A stretch of DNA of 64,000 nt from Cloeon dipterum. Its lineage: Eukaryota; Arthropoda; Insecta; Ephemeroptera; Baetidae. Below the pieces are notes generated by a model, which saw only the letters and a program-made list of their open reading frames with translations, was not told the origin of the DNA and did no database searches. This document shows, one piece after another, positions 32,186-42,873 of this stretch; position 1 is the stretch's first letter; the number at the start of each line of letters is the position of its first letter. The translations under genes and the position numbers were made by a program. The DNA is taken from positions 36,940,844-37,004,843 of the forward strand of contig NC_088787.1 in NCBI RefSeq assembly GCF_949628265.1, in the 5' to 3' direction.

Positions 32186-32790
32186 CAACCCTACACCCTA
32201 AAAAAACGCCCCTTTTCAGCGACGATTTTAAACCCTGGACTGAAACTTTATCTCCACAGGTCGCGCAACCTTATGACGGTTTCTACGCGGTTTTTCCGGC
32301 ATCATCAATTACTTTTTCCACTTTCAGTGGCGGCGCGGTGCGGATTGCGCGGTGTGGCGGTGCGAGGGGTGGAGGCGTGTTTTTGGCGGAGCGTGGGATG
32401 GCGGCTCCAGAGAAACGCAGGACTTTGGCGCCGCTCTTCTTTGTGAAGCACGACGGCGGCGCTCGATTTGGAACCACAAAATCGTGCCTTTTGCAACCGA
32501 ACCCCGCAACGCCACAACGCGCTCTTCAAAATCGTTCGATGCCGACTGCAATTTGAAAAATTACACTCCGCTATAACGAGCGTCGCCGCCATCCCGCGCT
32601 CCGCTTAAAAGAGCGCCTCCGCACCGCGCCGCCACCGAAAGTGGAAAAAGTAATTGATGGATGCCAGAAAAACTGCGTAGGAACAATCATAAAGTCGCGC
32701 GACCTGTGGAGATTAGGTTACAGTCCAGGGTTTAAAAACGTCAAGCAAAAGGGGTGTTTTTTAAAGGTATAGCGTTGTGTTATGCGTAGC
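32186..32790. repeat. Foldback (large inverted repeat) element
   Basis: Two arms of about 150 bp (32186-32343 and 32617-32790) are inverted copies sharing TTTAAACCCTGGACTG, CTCCACAGGTCGCGC, TCAATTACTTTTTCCACTTT and GTGGCGGCGCGGTGCGG. The enclosed 270 bases are GC-rich and partly self-complementary too (GGAGCGYGGGATGGCGGC). Overlapping ORFs on both strands here reflect the symmetry rather than genes. Confidence 0.75.
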
Positions 32791-33520
32791 GCTGTCCCCT
32801 TCATGCGTAACGCCCTCCCCGCTCTGCGTAACGCCCGTCGCGTTATTCATGACGCGTAACGCCTTCCCCGTTATGCGTAACGCCCTACCCATTATTTTGG
32901 ACGCGTGACGCCCTCCCGGTCATGCGTTACGCCCTCTCCGTTATGCGTAACACTCTCCCCGTTTTGCGTAATGGCCTTCTCGATATGCGTAACGCCATCC
33001 CCGTTCTGCGTAACACCCTACCCGTTATTCTTTACGCGTTACGCCTTACCCGTTCATCGTGGCGCGTACCGCCCACACTGTTATGCGTAACGCCCTACCC
33101 ATTATTAGTGACGCGTAACGCCCTCCCCGTTATGCGTAACGCCCTCCCCGTTATGCATCACGCCCTCCCCGTTATGCGTAACACCCTCCCCGTTATGCGT
33201 AACACCCTCCCCGTTATGAGTAACACTCTACCCGTTATTCTTTAAGCGTGACGCCCTCCCTAAGAGGTGTCGCCCTTCCCGTTATGCGTAACGACCTCCC
33301 CGTTATGCGTCACGCCCAACCCATTATTTGTGACGCGTGTTGCTCTCCCCGTTATGCATTACGCCATCCCCGTTATGCGTACCGCCCTCCCTGTTATGCG
33401 TAACACCATATCCGTTATGCGTAACGCCATCCCCGTTCTGCGTTACGCCCTACCCGTTATTTGTGATGCGTGACGCCCTGCCCGTTTTGCGTGACATTCT
33501 CCCCGTTACGCGTAACGGGG
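32790..33520 (+). repeat. Minisatellite with 21-bp and 28-bp units
   Basis: About 30 tandem units of the type ATGCGTAACGCCCTCCCC plus GTT. Most are 21 bp; roughly every fourth to sixth unit is 28 bp because of an added GACGCGT-containing 7 bp. As both sizes are multiples of seven and three, frames stay open (peptide repeat of the form RNTLPVM) but this is not evidence of a gene. Confidence 0.85.
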
Positions 33521-34162
33521 AGGATTTCAGATTTTTAAAAGAGGTCTGTGATTGGCTTCATAAAAATTCACCAGTTCATAGTAACGTACAAAACTGCCTA
33601 AATTCAGAAAGCTGATTAAATTTCCAGTTTTTCCCCACTCAGCAAAGTTTTCTCAAATTTACCATTTTTGAAAAAAAGAATTGTCTGAAAATTTCTGCTG
33701 ACCGTTAAAAACGTTTAAAATATTTATGGGAAAAATCAAAATACCCAAAGTTATGTTTATATATTCAAGAATCATCTCAGAAAAAATGTTTTTTTCATTT
33801 TAATATTTTAAATGATTTTCAGAGTCGAACTTGGACCTTTTTGGCTATCAGAGATTGCGTATAATAAAAATAAAATATTGTATTGGTTTTCAAGGACAGA
33901 TTCATTGGCCACCATGTGAGAAAATTTCAAATTTTTCTGATAATGAAAACGTAATTAAAATGATAATTGAGTTGCGCGCAGGCCACCTTCTGTAATGCAA
34001 CCAGAAGCGACGGCGTAAAACGACCACCTTTGTTGGCCAGCTGCGCTGGGTGCTGACCAATCAGATTGTTTTGGCAAATTTTCTCCGAAATTTACAATGC
34101 TGCACAATGTTTTCTCACATGATTTCGAATCCTGATCAAAATTTCATAAAACGAAACTTTCA
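33521..34162. other. No gene seen
   Basis: AT-rich with no supported coding sequence. The N-terminal exon of the THAP domain that follows should lie here or further left but I could not find its first cysteines. Confidence 0.45.
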
Positions 34163-35700
34163 GACTCCAAGATTGGCAACAGTCATGCAACATGAATTTT
34201 GTGCCAGGAATTCATACGCATATCTGTAATAATCATTTTCATCCGAGTTCTTTTGATGACCAGAAGGCAAAAGGAAATAATTTACAGAGACGGCTAAAAC
34301 TGAAACCTGGTGCTCGACCAATGCCTTATTACAGCAAAAACAGTCTTCAGGTTAGATTCTATAATATCATATTTCAATCAGGCGTTTCAATATATAAAAA
34401 ACATAAAAATTGATGTTGCGCAAATAGAGACAAGGAACGAAGGAACGTTTAGATGTGAGATTTCCATATAGATCATACTTGGGTTTGCTCAGGGATTTTT
34501 TAAAATTTGTGTTAAAAATCCATATAAAAAAAGAAAAATGATTTTTTTTCTCAATGGAATATATGCATAAAGCCCAGACACATTCTGCTATACAAACAGA
34601 CAGTTTAAAAAATGAAAAAATAGTGAAAAAATGGTTTCTATGGTAAATACGTATTTTTAATTTCAAATTTGGTTAGCTCAACCAGTTCCATCAACAAGTG
34701 CACTACCACAGCAAACAACACTGCCTTCTATCCTCCAAAAGAGATCAAAAAGCCAAACACCATTAGCAGCAACTACAGATGATTTTGCACATTCAACTCC
34801 AAAGAAAGCAAAAGTTCCTTGTAGAATTGAAGAAATACTTTCACCTATAAAATCAGGCCAAACTGAGCAAGATTCAGTTATGGAAATTATCTCATCCCCT
34901 GGTGGGCCGCCAAATACACCTGATTATGAACCAAGAAACCAATCAGATTCCTCAGATGAAAATTTCGAGCCATCACTCTCGTCCTTGGCAACTTCAATGA
35001 ATTTCACGGAAGAGCAGATAACCGAAGGCGAGGAAGAAGTCAAGATGAAAAAACCCGAATACGCTTTTGTTGAATTGGCGCAAATTGAGATTTTGTTGCA
35101 ATTTTGCAAAGATTGCAAAGAAACAAAAACAATTGAAAGAATTCAAAATGCTGCTGCCTTCACATATCATTGCGTTTGCCCTAACGGGCATAAAATGAGC
35201 ACCTGCACTCGCGTCAAAAGACAACCAGTTGCATCTGTCAAGATTGTGGCTGCAACATTTTGTTCTGGCTTGGGATTCACAGTCTTCAATAAATTTGCTG
35301 AGCCAATGAAACTTGCTTTCATGAGTGAAAGTACTTACTACAACCACCTTGCTAATTATGTGTCCCCCGTAATTTTCAATGACTGGGTGAAGATGAGGAG
35401 AGCCATCATACAGCAATTGATTTCCTCTGGAGAAAAGTTGGTCATCAGCGGCGACGCGCGCTTTGATAGCCCAGGACATTGCGCGAAGTATTATCTCTAC
35501 ACATTGATGTCCAATGAAACAGGACAAGTTGTTGATTTTACGCTATGGCAGCTGGGCATCGAAAAGGGCGAAATGGAATCGAAAGCACTTAATAAAAATA
35601 GTATTTATGCATTTTGGAAATTTAATTTGTTTCGAACAGCTTCTGTAAATGTAACACTATTAATCAATTGTTATCATCATGTTACATATTATTTATAAAC
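34163..35700 (+). CDS. THAP-domain transposon-type gene, partial
   Basis: An exon from 34163 encodes the second half of a THAP zinc finger: DWQQSCN, then HTHICNNHFHPSSF and a PGARPMPYY segment, ending near the donor at 34351. A second exon (about 34680-35580) carries a Ser/Pro-rich linker, then IEILLQFCKDCKETKTI, CPNGHKMSTC and SGDARFDSPGHCAKY. The last motif marks a family of THAP-bearing, probably DDE-type, transposon proteins in animals; its Asp may be catalytic. The family normally continues well beyond MES, but here the frame runs into intron-like sequence and stops at 35698. The two exons are not in matching phase with the nearest donor and acceptor, so the gene is partial or damaged. 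A worse copy lies at 49220-49760. Confidence 0.55.
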
Positions 35701-36006
35701 GAAATATGAAAACGTATATAATAATGTTAAATATTTATCCAAATATATGTATAAATTACGTTTGTAAAATATTGCACTAAATATTTGCATACTCATATAA
35801 AAGCATTACACATGATTCAAGTTATATTTAACATTTATTTTTATGGTAGATTTAAAACGATTTTCTTTTTTCATGATTTTTGTTCACATGACCTAAAAGT
35901 TTAAATGATAATTTAAACAGCTTGCTTTATAAACAAAAAAAAACATTGCAAAAGAAAAATAAATAAATATCAATTATTGAAAGTAATTAATTCAATTTTT
36001 TAGATT

Positions 36007-37913
36007 CGGTGTTGGATTGGCGTCCGTACATAACGTCAACTGCTATCCTGCAAAGTGAGAAAGCTGGCTGTCTCTTTTTCCAAGCTACTGACAAGATTGA
36101 TGGTGTGAGCATTGAGCATCCATATGGCTCATTGAAAATGTTCACGGTAATATTTTTTAAAGCTTATATTTATTGAAAATATTAATTAATCTCTGTTTAG
36201 AATGAGCTCATGCTGAACAAACTAGTGATTAGTGTGGGTGTCTCCGTGCTGAACGTTATCCAGCGTTAGCCCGACAACGACAACCCAATCATCGTCTTCA
36301 GAGCTCTCTACAACTGCCAAAATGGTATTTTACTTGATTAAAAAATTTACTGATTTTAATCTTGGTCTTTTTCTTTTTAGATATCCCACTGTCCAACAAA
36401 GGAAAGAAAACTGGCTGCCAGAACATCACACACAGCACTTGGAAATCAACCCCTAGTTTTTGATTCAAATGTGCTCTTAACGTTTTAAACTTTCAATTTT
36501 TATTTTCAGCTTATGCCTGCTACTTGTGTTTAATTCACAGTTGCACTTGTCGACCCTGCCAGAACGTCGGTAAACACGAGTCTAGCGAGAAAGCAAATCA
36601 CACCATTTCTCAACACACCCCAAACCAAACCACTCCCTCCCTTTCAGCCGACCCGACAGAGAATCAACCCCCAGAAACCCCACTGAATTTCTTCGAGCAT
36701 ACAGATTGTAAACTTTCCCCTCCCCACACACCCCTAAGAACCTTGGACTACAACCCCTTTAGTCATGTCAACAGCATCTACCATTCCAGCATCAACTCAT
36801 AGCACGACCTCGCACACTGAAGACAACAATGTCAACATTGCTACTGGTAAAATTTGAATGAATTTTTTGTGATTAAATAAAAGTCTGAAAAATAAATTTT
36901 TAAAGGTTTAGGAGTGTTTGCACTGCTCGTGTGTGCCGGCTATGCCTGCATTCTGTGCGCATGCAAACATCTACGCAAAATGCGAGGTGCCAGAGTCCAC
37001 AATGGTGATTGGGACTAACACACAGGACACGAGCAGATACAACTAGCACGTCTACCAGAACCCTTGCCTGCATCTCAACCCCGACCAGAACCGCAACCCC
37101 TGCCAGCGATTGATGAAGAAACAGAGCCGACAGTGGGTGTTGATCCTCCATCTGCCAACACTTGTTCTCCGTACGTGCTAACCTTTGTCGAAGAAGAACA
37201 AGGTAAAAAATTTACAGATCTGAACCTTGGTAAATTAAATGTTTTTTGGTGATGGTTTTTAATGTGAATATTTTTTTGATGACGTTCTTAAATGTGAAAT
37301 TTTTCTAACTTCATTGAAAAGGACTTAAGCAGATACCACAACCCCTGCTGGCAATGCAACCCATCCCAGAACCACCACCCTTTCCAGAACCGCAACCCCT
37401 GTCTGAACAACAACCCACGTCAGAACCGCAACCCCTGTCTGATCAACAACCCATTGCAGAACCACAACCCTTGCCAGAACAACAACCCATTGCAGAACCC
37501 CAACCCTTGCCTGAACCACTACCCCCGCCAGCTGTTGAGAGTGAAGACGAGACAGTGCCAAAAGTGCTAGCTGATCCACCATCAGCTAATATTCACTCTC
37601 CGTACGTCCTTAACTTTGACGTAGAAGGACAAGGTAAAAAAAAGACGAAAAATTTTCAGAGCTGACACTCGGTAACTTTTTTTTGGTTTTTTGGCGACGG
37701 TCTTTAATGTGCATTTTCTTACTTGATTGGCAACTTTTTACTTATCATAACTAGATTAAGTTTTTTGTGGTGGATCACTTTCTCACTGAAATGATTGATT
37801 TGACCACCAATTTTTTTAGATTATTAATGCATAATTCTTAGAGGAAGAACCAAACCCGCCTTTTGTTCCACGACACAGCATGAGACTGAAGGCAAAGAAA
37901 ACTCTTCCAAAAT
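36007..37913 (+). CDS. Single-pass membrane protein with duplicated Pro/Gln-rich tail exons
   Basis: Exon-like segments at 36007-36148, 36201-36320 and 36382-36460 precede a Ser/Thr/Pro-rich, probably glycosylated, region (36510-36847). An exon from 36906 encodes a membrane span (GVFALLVCAGYACILCAC) followed by a basic KHLRKMRG stop-transfer. The cytoplasmic tail has exon 37025-37201 and exon 37329-37632, which are paralogous: both end in DPPSAN, SPYVL and an acidic EQG/GQG before a GTAAAA donor. The second contains a 12-residue repeat EPQPLPEQQPIA. A final exon encodes EEEPNPPFVPRHSMRLKAKK and a stop at 37913. In-frame stops (36269 and the TAA after the membrane exon) suggest damage. I do not recognise the ectodomain; an env-like or host surface protein are both possible. 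Confidence 0.45.
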
Positions 37914-38622
37914 AGTTATTTTTTGTTCACTCACCAAAACAACTTCGGGAAGACGGTTCTCTTCTGCGTTAGTGTTGCGGACCTCGAATTCTCTCATGGT
38001 GAAAACCTCACGGACACTTCGACTGACCACACCGTCACAGATTCAATACGCGCAAAGATATTGTGCATTAGACTGATATGGGTTAGGAAAGTCAGAGACT
38101 TTATACCATTTTGAAAGGTCCCCACCTCGCTATTTTTGCCGTCTTCTCGAACCTTCCTGATTTCTTTTTTTTTTACTGAGATGAACTAATACGCTCTTTG
38201 CAGCTTAATATAATCATAATTTTATAAAATAGAAAATTTAGTTTTCAGATTGTCAGCACTGTACCATTGATTTGAATGCTAGTATTTACAATAAATAAAT
38301 ATTAATTGATATAGAAAATGCATTTTATTTAAATTATTAACACTGTTTGTATTTAAGTGTGTGCTTTGTTTTTCTTATTTTATTGAATTAGATGAATATG
38401 AATAAAATATGTTTTTTTAAATTTTGACCCTTAAATCGACTTGGTGTGTACTTTTACAACTATTTCATATTTTATTAAATTAAACAACTATGAATAAATA
38501 AAAATCTCTGTTTTTAATTTTAATCACTACCTTTTGAATGAAACCTCAGGAATTTTCTAAAACAGTTTTTAGACTAAGGTATATCAATTATCTCATAATA
38601 ATTTTTATTTTGATACTGTTTA

Positions 38623-39142
38623 ATTTTTAAGACAGGAATATGGTTGAATGAACTGAAACCACGACTCTTTCGCCACTGCATTCATCATCAGATTTTCAGA
38701 CGTCCAAGCCATTTCAACATCGTCCTTGTAATCACCCATTTCTGAACAACCAAAACAGAAGATGGAATTGAACTTGCTTTTGACTGAAAACTTACCGCTA
38801 GACATACGCGAACTGGAGTAGGCCTTCAAATCTACGTCAGTGTGCAAGATGCTGCTCAAACGCCAGGTGGACAATGAGATCTAAGCAAGAAATTATCAAT
38901 TTGAAAATATAATTAATGTAGTAAACGAACCTGTCCGATTGCAGTGCTCCTGACAGCAACGGATGATGGCACAAAGTCGAGTCTTTCATCTCTCCCTATG
39001 ACAACGCAACCTGTCATCCCTTGAGTTTTGTAAAACTCAAGCGATGACACAGTCCCTAAACCACACAAAATGCTCAAAACAATGAAACTCATCTTGAAAA
39101 CACCATGCCAACTATGGCGAGTAAACTCAGGTAAAAAGTGTG
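38623..39142 (-). CDS. Small secreted protein, three exons
   Basis: Starting at ATG near 39094, MSFIVLSILCGLGTVSS is a good signal peptide, followed by LEFYKTQGMTGCVVIGRDER. Exon 1 ends at a GT donor (38932), exon 2 (38883-38800) encodes ISLSTWRLSSILHTDVDLKA, and exon 3 (from about 38743) ends QPYSCLKN and a TAA at 38620-38622. The mature protein would be about 110 residues with few cysteines. An 'xGCxx...DxxxDxV' pattern is faintly shared with the first exon of the opposed gene at 36007, so the two may be relatives. No family recognised. Confidence 0.45.
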
Positions 39143-39329
39143 GAGTTGGAAAAGGAGTGTAGACACATGCTATAGCGTGCAATGCTTTAGATTTAGATGC
39201 GACGAACCTTGTCTCCTTTCCGTACACACCATAAGCGTTGTCGCGCCAGATTGGAATTAAATTATATAAGCGACAGGCATGACCAGCTGCGAGCGAAGCG
39301 CTACTGCGGGCAAAAAGCAAAAGCAATAG

Positions 39330-40182
39330 TCGTAGTGATCGATTCGCACAGCAGATGACTCAGCAATCATGTCTACCACAGAAATGAAATACGTCTCCAA
39401 ACGATGATAATTTGAAGTAATTAAATTGAACAAATTAAAAATATTTAAACTCGTAAAAATAATAGTAGGGAATATAGGAAAAAATCAAGCAACACGAAAT
39501 TTAGCTATTCAACGCATTTTTTTTTCTCTTAAGACACGAGACAATTTATTATTATTCTTGTTTATTCTCTTCATGTCATAATACAAATACAGTACAAATA
39601 TTGAACATCATGTCAAAGTCAAAAATTATCGTTGACTAAAAGGCAACAATGCTAGCGGAAAACTGATTTAACAGACCGAAGTCATCGCAGTGCGCCCGTG
39701 GGAAAAATCACAAACATTTAAAGCACACGTTCACAGACATTTTAAAACTCTTGCCACATGTGCTTCTTGAGGAGAGCGAGGAATTGCGTGGCGTGATGGT
39801 GGGACCAGCATGGCACAACTCCGGCACAGAAAAACGTCATCCATGAACCAGCCGTCGGTGGTCACCGGAGAGCAGGACAGGAGCAGCAGAGAACTTCAGA
39901 CCTTCAAAACACAAATTAAAATTTAATCAGAACATTCCTGACTGGATGGGAAAAGGAAAAAGCACGAGTTTTTATTGCCAGAATTTTTATTAAATATTTT
40001 AACGGTAAACAATCAAACCACTAGCCCATCCAGAAATTTCCAGCAATTAAACACATAATATTTCTTTCATTTAAACTCTTAAAAATCCAATTTATTTTTC
40101 GCTGAGGCCAAACGTAAATTTACTTATTAAAATCTGACAAGAAGTGATTAACTTTGTGCCCTGCCTGGCTTACCACGCCCCC
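39330..40182. other. Intergenic, end of an old LINE at 40120-40182
   Basis: Mostly AT-rich with no gene. The last 60 bases read on the minus strand as the C-terminus (QAGHKVNHFLSDFNK, then stop) that continues the LINE ORF interrupted by the Gypsy element; the N-terminal side of the break is at 46617. Confidence 0.45.
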
Positions 40183-41430
40183 CCTCCCACTCACCCTCAC
40201 CTTACTCAGGGCTTTCCCTGAGTAGCGGAGGGTCGCCACTGAGGGAGAACCCACCCTCCATTCTCCCAGCAGCGACCGAAGGAGGGGCAGCCTAATAAAA
40301 GAACAGGCAGCGCACGACTCGGGGCAGAAAGCGAGCTGTCTATCATAGACCTCAGAGCTACCTTGCCCCAAGGAAGAGGACACCCACCTAATCCTTGACT
40401 TGGCATAGGACACTTCCTGATCGCCAGGCCAAGCTGTCTCCAAGTCCAGACCAGGTAAGGTAGATATACGGGTAGCCGGCAGTTCTCGTCTCACTCTGCG
40501 TCTTTTCCAGGAAACTCTGGAGACTACGAACCCCCTCGCAGCAGGCCATCTTGGTCAGGAGGCCAGCAGGCGCCTACCAGGAGCTCGCGGCTGTGGGAGA
40601 GGATTCGCAACTTCAGTCGAGGAGGGACAACTACTGTGCCAAGTCTTACCTGTAGGGAAATCCCTTCTCCGGAATCCAAGAAAAGGACTGATCCCCCTTC
40701 TTCTTTGTTCGCAGGAGGCGCTCGGGTAGACCGGATACGGCGCAGCCTACACCCTAAGAAGACCAGAAAAAACAAGCAGTAGACTAGGTAGAGATATTCT
40801 ATTTTTAGGCCAGTGTGACTTGCCTTTTAAATAGACTAAACTCACCTAAAACGTGCTCTTCCGCTAATTCACTCCCATTCCTCCTGTTCTAGGGACCGCG
40901 GCCTTCGAGCAGGTAGAGTTGGAGACCTGCCGTCCAGAAGCCCCTGATCCGCAAGCATCTTATGGCAGCGGCGTCGATACACACAACACGCTGCAGAACA
41001 TAGACAACACAAATACAATCTGAATCAACACAATTTCTACACTTGTCAGACGGAGATAAATAAATTTTCCAGACGGCTTATTAGCGAAACAGTGCGTTTT
41101 CATATGTCTTCCCTTTTGCCGAGACCTTTTTCTGAGAGGAAACCCGGCCCAAAAGGGGCCCTACACTGAGAATAATTCGCAGCGGAAGCTTGTTGACATC
41201 GCTGCAGCTGAGCAGAGTTAAGCACGCCGGCGAGAGTAGTGTGCACAAAGGAGCTAAGAACTTCATCCTGCTATTGGTGGAATAAGTACTCCCCTTAGCA
41301 GCAACCCAGCTCGCTTCTCAACGCTCCTTGCACTTTTCACCGGAGGGGCGGCCCAGCTCTGCGATTGGCTGAATTTGACTTGCTCGCCTATCTTCCAGCG
41401 GTCGGCGCGAAAGCCACGAGGCGACAAGCA
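40183..41430 (+). repeat. 5' LTR of the Gypsy element
   Basis: Homologous to 45380-46616. It differs by single bases and by 13 bases (TGTCTCCAAGTCC near 40433) that the 3' copy lacks. It ends GGCGACAAGCA. Contains CCTAATAAAAG near its start. Confidence 0.85.
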
Positions 41431-41450
41431 ATTTTGGTGCCGTGACCAGG
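41431..41450 (+). promoter_or_regulatory. Primer-binding site, probably tRNA-His
   Basis: Directly after the LTR the sequence ATTTTGGTGCCGTGACC contains TGGTGCCGTGAC, complementary to the CCA end and acceptor stem of animal tRNA-His as I remember it. It would prime minus-strand synthesis. Confidence 0.55.
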
Positions 41451-41517
41451 ATAGCTGGAGCTCCCGGCCATATCTCCTACACACAACGCAAACATCACAG
41501 ACTCCCTGAATTTAGCG

Positions 41518-42873
41518 ATGTCGCTTCACAGGACTCCCGACCGGGAGCAACCAGGACCGTCTAGCGCCGGGGCCGATCACCCGGAAACGGTGCAGCTCGG
41601 ATCAAGTCAAGTACCTAGCCCTGGTAATGACAGGGGCAACATCTCCGGCCCGACTCGTTATGTGGACCGAGCCGGAGAAGGCCTTCACACTGCTGGAAGT
41701 TTCCAAAGGCGCGGAAATGAGAACTCGGACCTTCTGGACCCACAAGGAATCCCGATTGTCACATTAGGGGCCTACGACCAAGCCCAGGGAGGGAAAGAGA
41801 ATGCTTCTCACCCACCAGAAAGGCCTTCCTCAGCATCCCCCTCAATGGATCGGAACACCCTCCAGGGGGCTGGTACTGCGCGGTCAGCCCGATCGATCCA
41901 TCATCCGCTAGGCAGTCTGCACCCAGATGACCAAGTATACTCGCCTCAACCAGTGAACATGGGACATTACCCTGGGATGTATTTCGACCTGACGAACATC
42001 CCCGTGTTCTCGGGCCGCGAGGAGGACGCCACATTAGAGGATTTCCTAACTGGTGTGGAAAGTTTGATCCTCCTCCAACCGAACTTGACTCCGGCTGGTT
42101 TAAGGATTGCCATGGCTACTAGGAATAGACACCGAGCACGAGAATTCTTGCAGAAGTTGGACTCATGGAAGCTCACTTACTACATGGATCTCAAGCGAGC
42201 CTTTAAGGCTGAGTTCGAAACACCACATGAGCGGCACCAACTGGAGCGTGAGTTTAGCGAGTGCAAGCAACGAGGCTCTGACTCAGTATCCAGATTCTAT
42301 GAGAACCTGATGAGCAAGATGCGGAAGTTAAGGTCCGCCTCCACCCAAGACCACATTCATGCACATTTCGAGGATGATCACTGGGACCACCGCGGAATGG
42401 CACAGTTCATACAGGGGCTGAAGCCTGCCATCAAGATCCGAGTTGAGATGTGGAATCCAAAAATACTCTCCGAAACTAAACGGATGGCGCTAAGAGCGGA
42501 ACACATGGTGGAGGCTTATCAGACAGAGGAAGACATGCGAGCAGCGCAAGCATCCATTTACTCCACTCATACGCTCGCCGCACCTCCACATCGGCAAGTG
42601 CGCTTCAATACCCCACAGCTCACCGCAGATAGCACCAGCGAGCCACGCATCATTCTGAACGCACAGGCACTCCAGGAGCTAGCTGCAAGTCCAGGCGGTT
42701 CGTACCGAGGACGTTCGCCAAGGGGGCAAGACAGCGATCGACCCAGATTCAGCTGTTTCCTGTGCAACCGCACTGGCCACCGGCTCCAAGACTGTGAATA
42801 CTTGTACTGTGGGATCTGCAAAAGGCAGGGACACTGCCCGTCCGAATGTCTCGACAAGCCAAAAAACGAGTAG
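41518..42873 (+). CDS. gag: Gypsy Gag polyprotein
   Basis: 451 codons. A Ser/Pro/Gln-rich N-terminus is followed by a capsid-like helical region (FDLTNIPVFSGREEDATLED to about residue 350, including a retrotransposon-gag type HERHQLEREFSECKQRGSDS segment). Two zinc knuckles lie near the C-terminus: CFLCNRTGHRLQDC and CGICKRQGHCPSEC. The ORF is intact. Pol overlaps its end by 80 bases in the +1 frame, so pol would need ribosomal frameshifting. It packages the element's RNA into particles in the cytoplasm. Confidence 0.85.
   Translation: MSLHRTPDREQPGPSSAGADHPETVQLGSSQVPSPGNDRGNISGPTRYVDRAGEGLHTAGSFQRRGNENSDLLDPQGIPIVTLGAYDQAQGGKENASHPPERPSSASPSMDRNTLQGAGTARSARSIHHPLGSLHPDDQVYSPQPVNMGHYPGMYFDLTNIPVFSGREEDATLEDFLTGVESLILLQPNLTPAGLRIAMATRNRHRAREFLQKLDSWKLTYYMDLKRAFKAEFETPHERHQLEREFSECKQRGSDSVSRFYENLMSKMRKLRSASTQDHIHAHFEDDHWDHRGMAQFIQGLKPAIKIRVEMWNPKILSETKRMALRAEHMVEAYQTEEDMRAAQASIYSTHTLAAPPHRQVRFNTPQLTADSTSEPRIILNAQALQELAASPGGSYRGRSPRGQDSDRPRFSCFLCNRTGHRLQDCEYLYCGICKRQGHCPSECLDKPKNE

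Noticed and set aside
32305..32592. Several overlapping ORFs on both strands in the foldback region
   Set aside because: They arise from the symmetry and GC-richness of the palindrome; no start context, splice sites or domain supports them.
32790..33520. CRISPR-like array
   Set aside because: The repeats are directly abutting with no unique spacers, and the sequence is eukaryotic.
32905..33615. Long repetitive ORFs of the form RNTLPVM
   Set aside because: The minisatellite unit length is a multiple of three and lacks stops, so frames stay open by chance; no promoter, splice or domain evidence.
37325..37582. Minus-strand Val/Leu-rich ORF opposite the Pro/Gln repeat
   Set aside because: Antisense reading of a simple repeat.
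40120..40775. ORFs on the minus strand of the Gypsy LTRs (also at 45403-45966)
   Set aside because: They duplicate because the LTRs do; they are antisense to the transcription unit and resemble nothing known.
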